Origin: Paraburkholderia sp. LEh10
Lineage (GTDB): Bacteria > Pseudomonadota > Gammaproteobacteria > Burkholderiales > Burkholderiaceae
DNA length: 64,000 nt
Reading direction: 5' to 3'
Assembly (NCBI RefSeq): GCF_017814945.1
Contig: NZ_JAGIPX010000009.1
Span: forward strand, 1 to 64,000
Position 1 is the first letter of the stretch, and every line of letters begins with the position of its first letter. A program made the position numbers and the translations under genes. The notes under the pieces were generated by a model. That model was not told the DNA's origin, did not search any database, and saw only the letters and a program-made list of their open reading frames with translations. Of the stretch, positions 61,917 through 64,000 are shown one piece after another.

Positions 61917-63410
61917 ATGAATACATCGTCTGTAATGGGACGGCGTGCGTTCGGCATTGTCGGCGGCGCGACGCGTCTGGCAAGCATCGACGTGCTGCGC
62001 AAAATGCATTACGCGAATGCCGCCGCGCGGAAATTCCAGCCGCTCGATATTGCCATCGAGCGTTCGCCGGATACCGGGGATCGCATGCATGAGCCAATGG
62101 TGGCGGGTTCCGTCGAACACAAGCTTTGCATGTTCGACGCAATACGCGATTTCGAACAGCGCGGCGTGCCCGCCGTCGCGCTGCCATGCTTCGACAGTCA
62201 TCTGTTTATCGACGAATTGGAGGAGAACACGTCAGTCGTGATCGTCGATATGATCGCCGCGCTTTTTGCTCATGTGCGGCAGCGCTTTCCACTTGCGCGC
62301 CGCGTCGGCGTGCTGACGTCGCCGCTGTTGTGCGAGCGCCGGTTGTTCGAGCGGTACGGCGCGAGCGCGCGCGTCGAAGTCGTGAGCGCCGGCGTGCGGG
62401 ACGCGCGCGGGCTGCGCGCCGCTTGCGAGTCGCTGATCGCGCAAGGCGTCGATCTGCTGCTGCCGGGCAGCACTGAAAGCGCGCTGTCGGTGCGGCGTCT
62501 CGGCGATCTCGCTGTGCCCGTCGTCGATGCGTATTCGGTGTACGCGCAACATCTGCTGACGGCCGATTACCGCAAACCCGCGCGCCAGATCAAGCTCGGC
62601 GTCGTCGGCGGCGTCGGGCCGGCCGCGACGGTCGACTTCCTGCACAAGGTTGTGCGCAATACGCCTGCGATGCGCGACCAGCAGCACATCAAGGTGATCG
62701 TCGAACAGAACCCGCAGATTCCCGATCGCACCGATCATCTGATGGGTGCGGGCGCGGACCCGACGCTCGCGCTCTACGCGACGTGCAGGAAACTCGAAGA
62801 CGGCGGCGCCGATTTGATCGCGATTCCGTGCAATACGGCGCATGCGTTCATCTCGCCGATGGAAACGCGTTTGCGCGTACCCATCGTCGGCATGATGAGC
62901 GTGACGGCCGATTATCTGCGCGCGAGCTTTCCCGCATTGGAGCGTGTGGGCCTGCTCGCCACCGACGGCACGATCGCGAGCGCGGTCTATCGCACGGCGC
63001 TCGAAGCGCGCGGAATGACCCAGGTCGTGCCGCCGCCCGCGGTGCAGGCGCGCGTGACGAATGCCATTTACGGAAGCCGTGGCGTGAAAGCGGGCTTCAC
63101 GAGTGGCGAGTGCATCGATGACATCATCGCTGCCGTCGAGAGCCTGCTATCGCAGGAAATCGAAGTCATTCTGCTTGCGTGCACGGAATTGCCGCTTCTC
63201 TTTCCTGACGCGGCGACTGTCACGCGTCGCGGGCGCACCGCGCATCTCGTCGACCCGACTGACGTGCTGGCGAAATGTTGCGTCGAGTTTGCGCAGGGCA
63301 AGCCAATCGCAACGCGGGCGAACACGCGTCGCGAGCGCTTGCCGGTCGAATATGTCGCCTTTTGCGCACGCACGGGAAAAGGAGAGGCATTAAATGCCGA
63401 AATGCTTTAA
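61917..63410 (+). CDS. Tandem-fused Asp/Glu racemase family protein
   Basis: A 497-aa protein of two racemase units. Unit 2 (about 225-455) is complete: LGVVGGVGPAATVDFL, Cys305 in AIPCNTAHAF and Cys422 in LLACTELPLLF, the two bases of PLP-independent racemases. Unit 1 (about 10-220) aligns in order (FGIVGGATRLASIDVLRKM) with Cys91 in ALPCFDSH, but the second site reads LPGSTE, with Ser185 for Cys. Unit 1 is probably inactive and may be structural, replacing the partner of a homodimer. Substrate may be aspartate or glutamate. Confidence 0.87.
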   Translation: MNTSSVMGRRAFGIVGGATRLASIDVLRKMHYANAAARKFQPLDIAIERSPDTGDRMHEPMVAGSVEHKLCMFDAIRDFEQRGVPAVALPCFDSHLFIDELEENTSVVIVDMIAALFAHVRQRFPLARRVGVLTSPLLCERRLFERYGASARVEVVSAGVRDARGLRAACESLIAQGVDLLLPGSTESALSVRRLGDLAVPVVDAYSVYAQHLLTADYRKPARQIKLGVVGGVGPAATVDFLHKVVRNTPAMRDQQHIKVIVEQNPQIPDRTDHLMGAGADPTLALYATCRKLEDGGADLIAIPCNTAHAFISPMETRLRVPIVGMMSVTADYLRASFPALERVGLLATDGTIASAVYRTALEARGMTQVVPPPAVQARVTNAIYGSRGVKAGFTSGECIDDIIAAVESLLSQEIEVILLACTELPLLFPDAATVTRRGRTAHLVDPTDVLAKCCVEFAQGKPIATRANTRRERLPVEYVAFCARTGKGEALNAEML

Positions 63411-63620
63411 GGCGAAATTGCGTAGTGACTTGCGTATTTCCTTTCGCTTTCTGATCACTTTCCATCAAAGGATATTTCAGCGCTGTTGATTTCCTTAGCA
63501 AGCGTTTCACAATAAGTTCTTGATTCGACTTCAGACTGCGTTTCCAGCGACGGTAGGCGTTTCAGCGCAAGTTCGGGCCTCGGCAGTGTTCACGTGCGGG
63601 GCTTCTTCTTTTGCAGCATT

Positions 63621-64000
63621 TCATGCGTCGAGAACCAGCGCGCCATCGCGCGCAACGACACGCCCATTCGCCACGACCAGCTTGCGCACAGGCCGCGCGG
63701 CCACCGCATGCGCGACGTTCTCTGCATCGACGAGCACGAGATCCGCGCGCGCCCCTGCGTGCAGGCCATAGTCAGAAAAGCCACAACCACGCGCGGCCGC
63801 ATGGCTCACGCAATCGAACGCGATGGCAAGCGCATCGTCGCGCCGCAGGTCGTATCGCATGCCGATCAGCATCGCGCGCTCCAGCATGTCCGGCGAGCCA
63901 TATGGATTCCACGTATCGCGAATGCCGTCGTTGCCGCCGAATAGCGTGACGCCTTTCTCGATGCACGTCATCAGCGGCGGCACGGTAACGGAAGCGGGCG
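63621..64000 (-). CDS. Amidohydrolase (cytosine deaminase-like), partial
   Basis: Only the C-terminal 125 or so codons are inside the window; the gene runs off the right edge. Visible are VTLFGGNDGIRDTWNPYGSP, with the metal-ligand Asp of the fifth motif in NDGIRDTW, and a final ADLVLVDAENVAHAVAARPV beta-domain. This end is typical of CodA-like cytosine/aminohydrolase proteins. The substrate cannot be decided without the N-terminus. Confidence 0.85.
   Translation of the reverse strand, partial: PASVTVPPLMTCIEKGVTLFGGNDGIRDTWNPYGSPDMLERAMLIGMRYDLRRDDALAIAFDCVSHAAARGCGFSDYGLHAGARADLVLVDAENVAHAVAARPVRKLVVANGRVVARDGALVLDA

Overview
The window is about 64 kb of GC-rich bacterial chromosome. The gene content points to the Burkholderiaceae, most likely Paraburkholderia, Burkholderia or Caballeronia: an RpfF/RpfR diffusible-signal pair, a long Lhr helicase, a solitary second rpoN, type VI secretion cargo, and many small stress proteins typical of that group. 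No rRNA, tRNA, CRISPR array, prophage or insertion sequence was recognised. This assignment comes from reading the proteins, not from a database search.

Layout. 0-2 kb: a MarR regulator and a crotonase that share a palindromic operator (TTCGCATGCGAA), plus the frameshifted 3' remnant of a nitronate monooxygenase. 2.6-8.3 kb: a YodC-like small protein, LysE exporter, epoxide hydrolase, small membrane protein, M20 peptidase and Ldh-type dehydrogenase. 8.8-11.9 kb: convergent rpfF and rpfR, the cis-2-dodecenoic acid (BDSF) synthase and its PAS-GGDEF-EAL receptor, linking cell density to c-di-GMP. 12.3-18.5 kb: lhr and an aldo/keto reductase, divergent across a region with two tandem repeats. 18.5-30.9 kb: a stress and envelope block (antiporter, DUF3175, PRC-barrel, HAD, small secreted proteins, topoisomerase IB, PfpI/DJ-1, DUF4142, DUF1488, DUF2383, BON) ending in an rpoN paralogue with a sigma-54 promoter of its own, followed by a beta-propeller lipoprotein. 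31.2-35.6 kb: a LysR regulator, a FUSC exporter and a DHA2 transporter.

35.7-39.8 kb holds the most interesting intact system: a FAN1-like VRR-NUC nuclease overlapping an iron-sulphur XPD/DinG-type helicase that carries its own RecB/Cas4-like nuclease domain, with a perfect LexA box upstream. It looks like a two-gene SOS operon for cross-link or flap repair. 40.1-45.5 kb is a type VI secretion vgrG islet (VgrG, muramidase effector, candidate periplasmic immunity protein, SH3-like protein, PAAR, four-repeat zinc-ribbon protein). Three of its six genes carry a frameshift, so it is either decaying or contains sequence errors.

45.5-47.1 kb is a long gene-poor spacer with dispersed repeats. 47.2-64 kb holds an SRPBCC protein, a large MscS channel, NIPSNAP, a second DHA2 transporter, a patatin-like phospholipase, an NTF2-like protein, a prolyl-4-hydroxylase-like oxygenase, CsbD, two receiver-only response regulators, the glycogen debranching enzyme GlgX, a YSC84 lipoprotein, a tandem-fused Asp/Glu racemase with one degenerate domain, and the C-terminal end of an amidohydrolase cut by the window edge.
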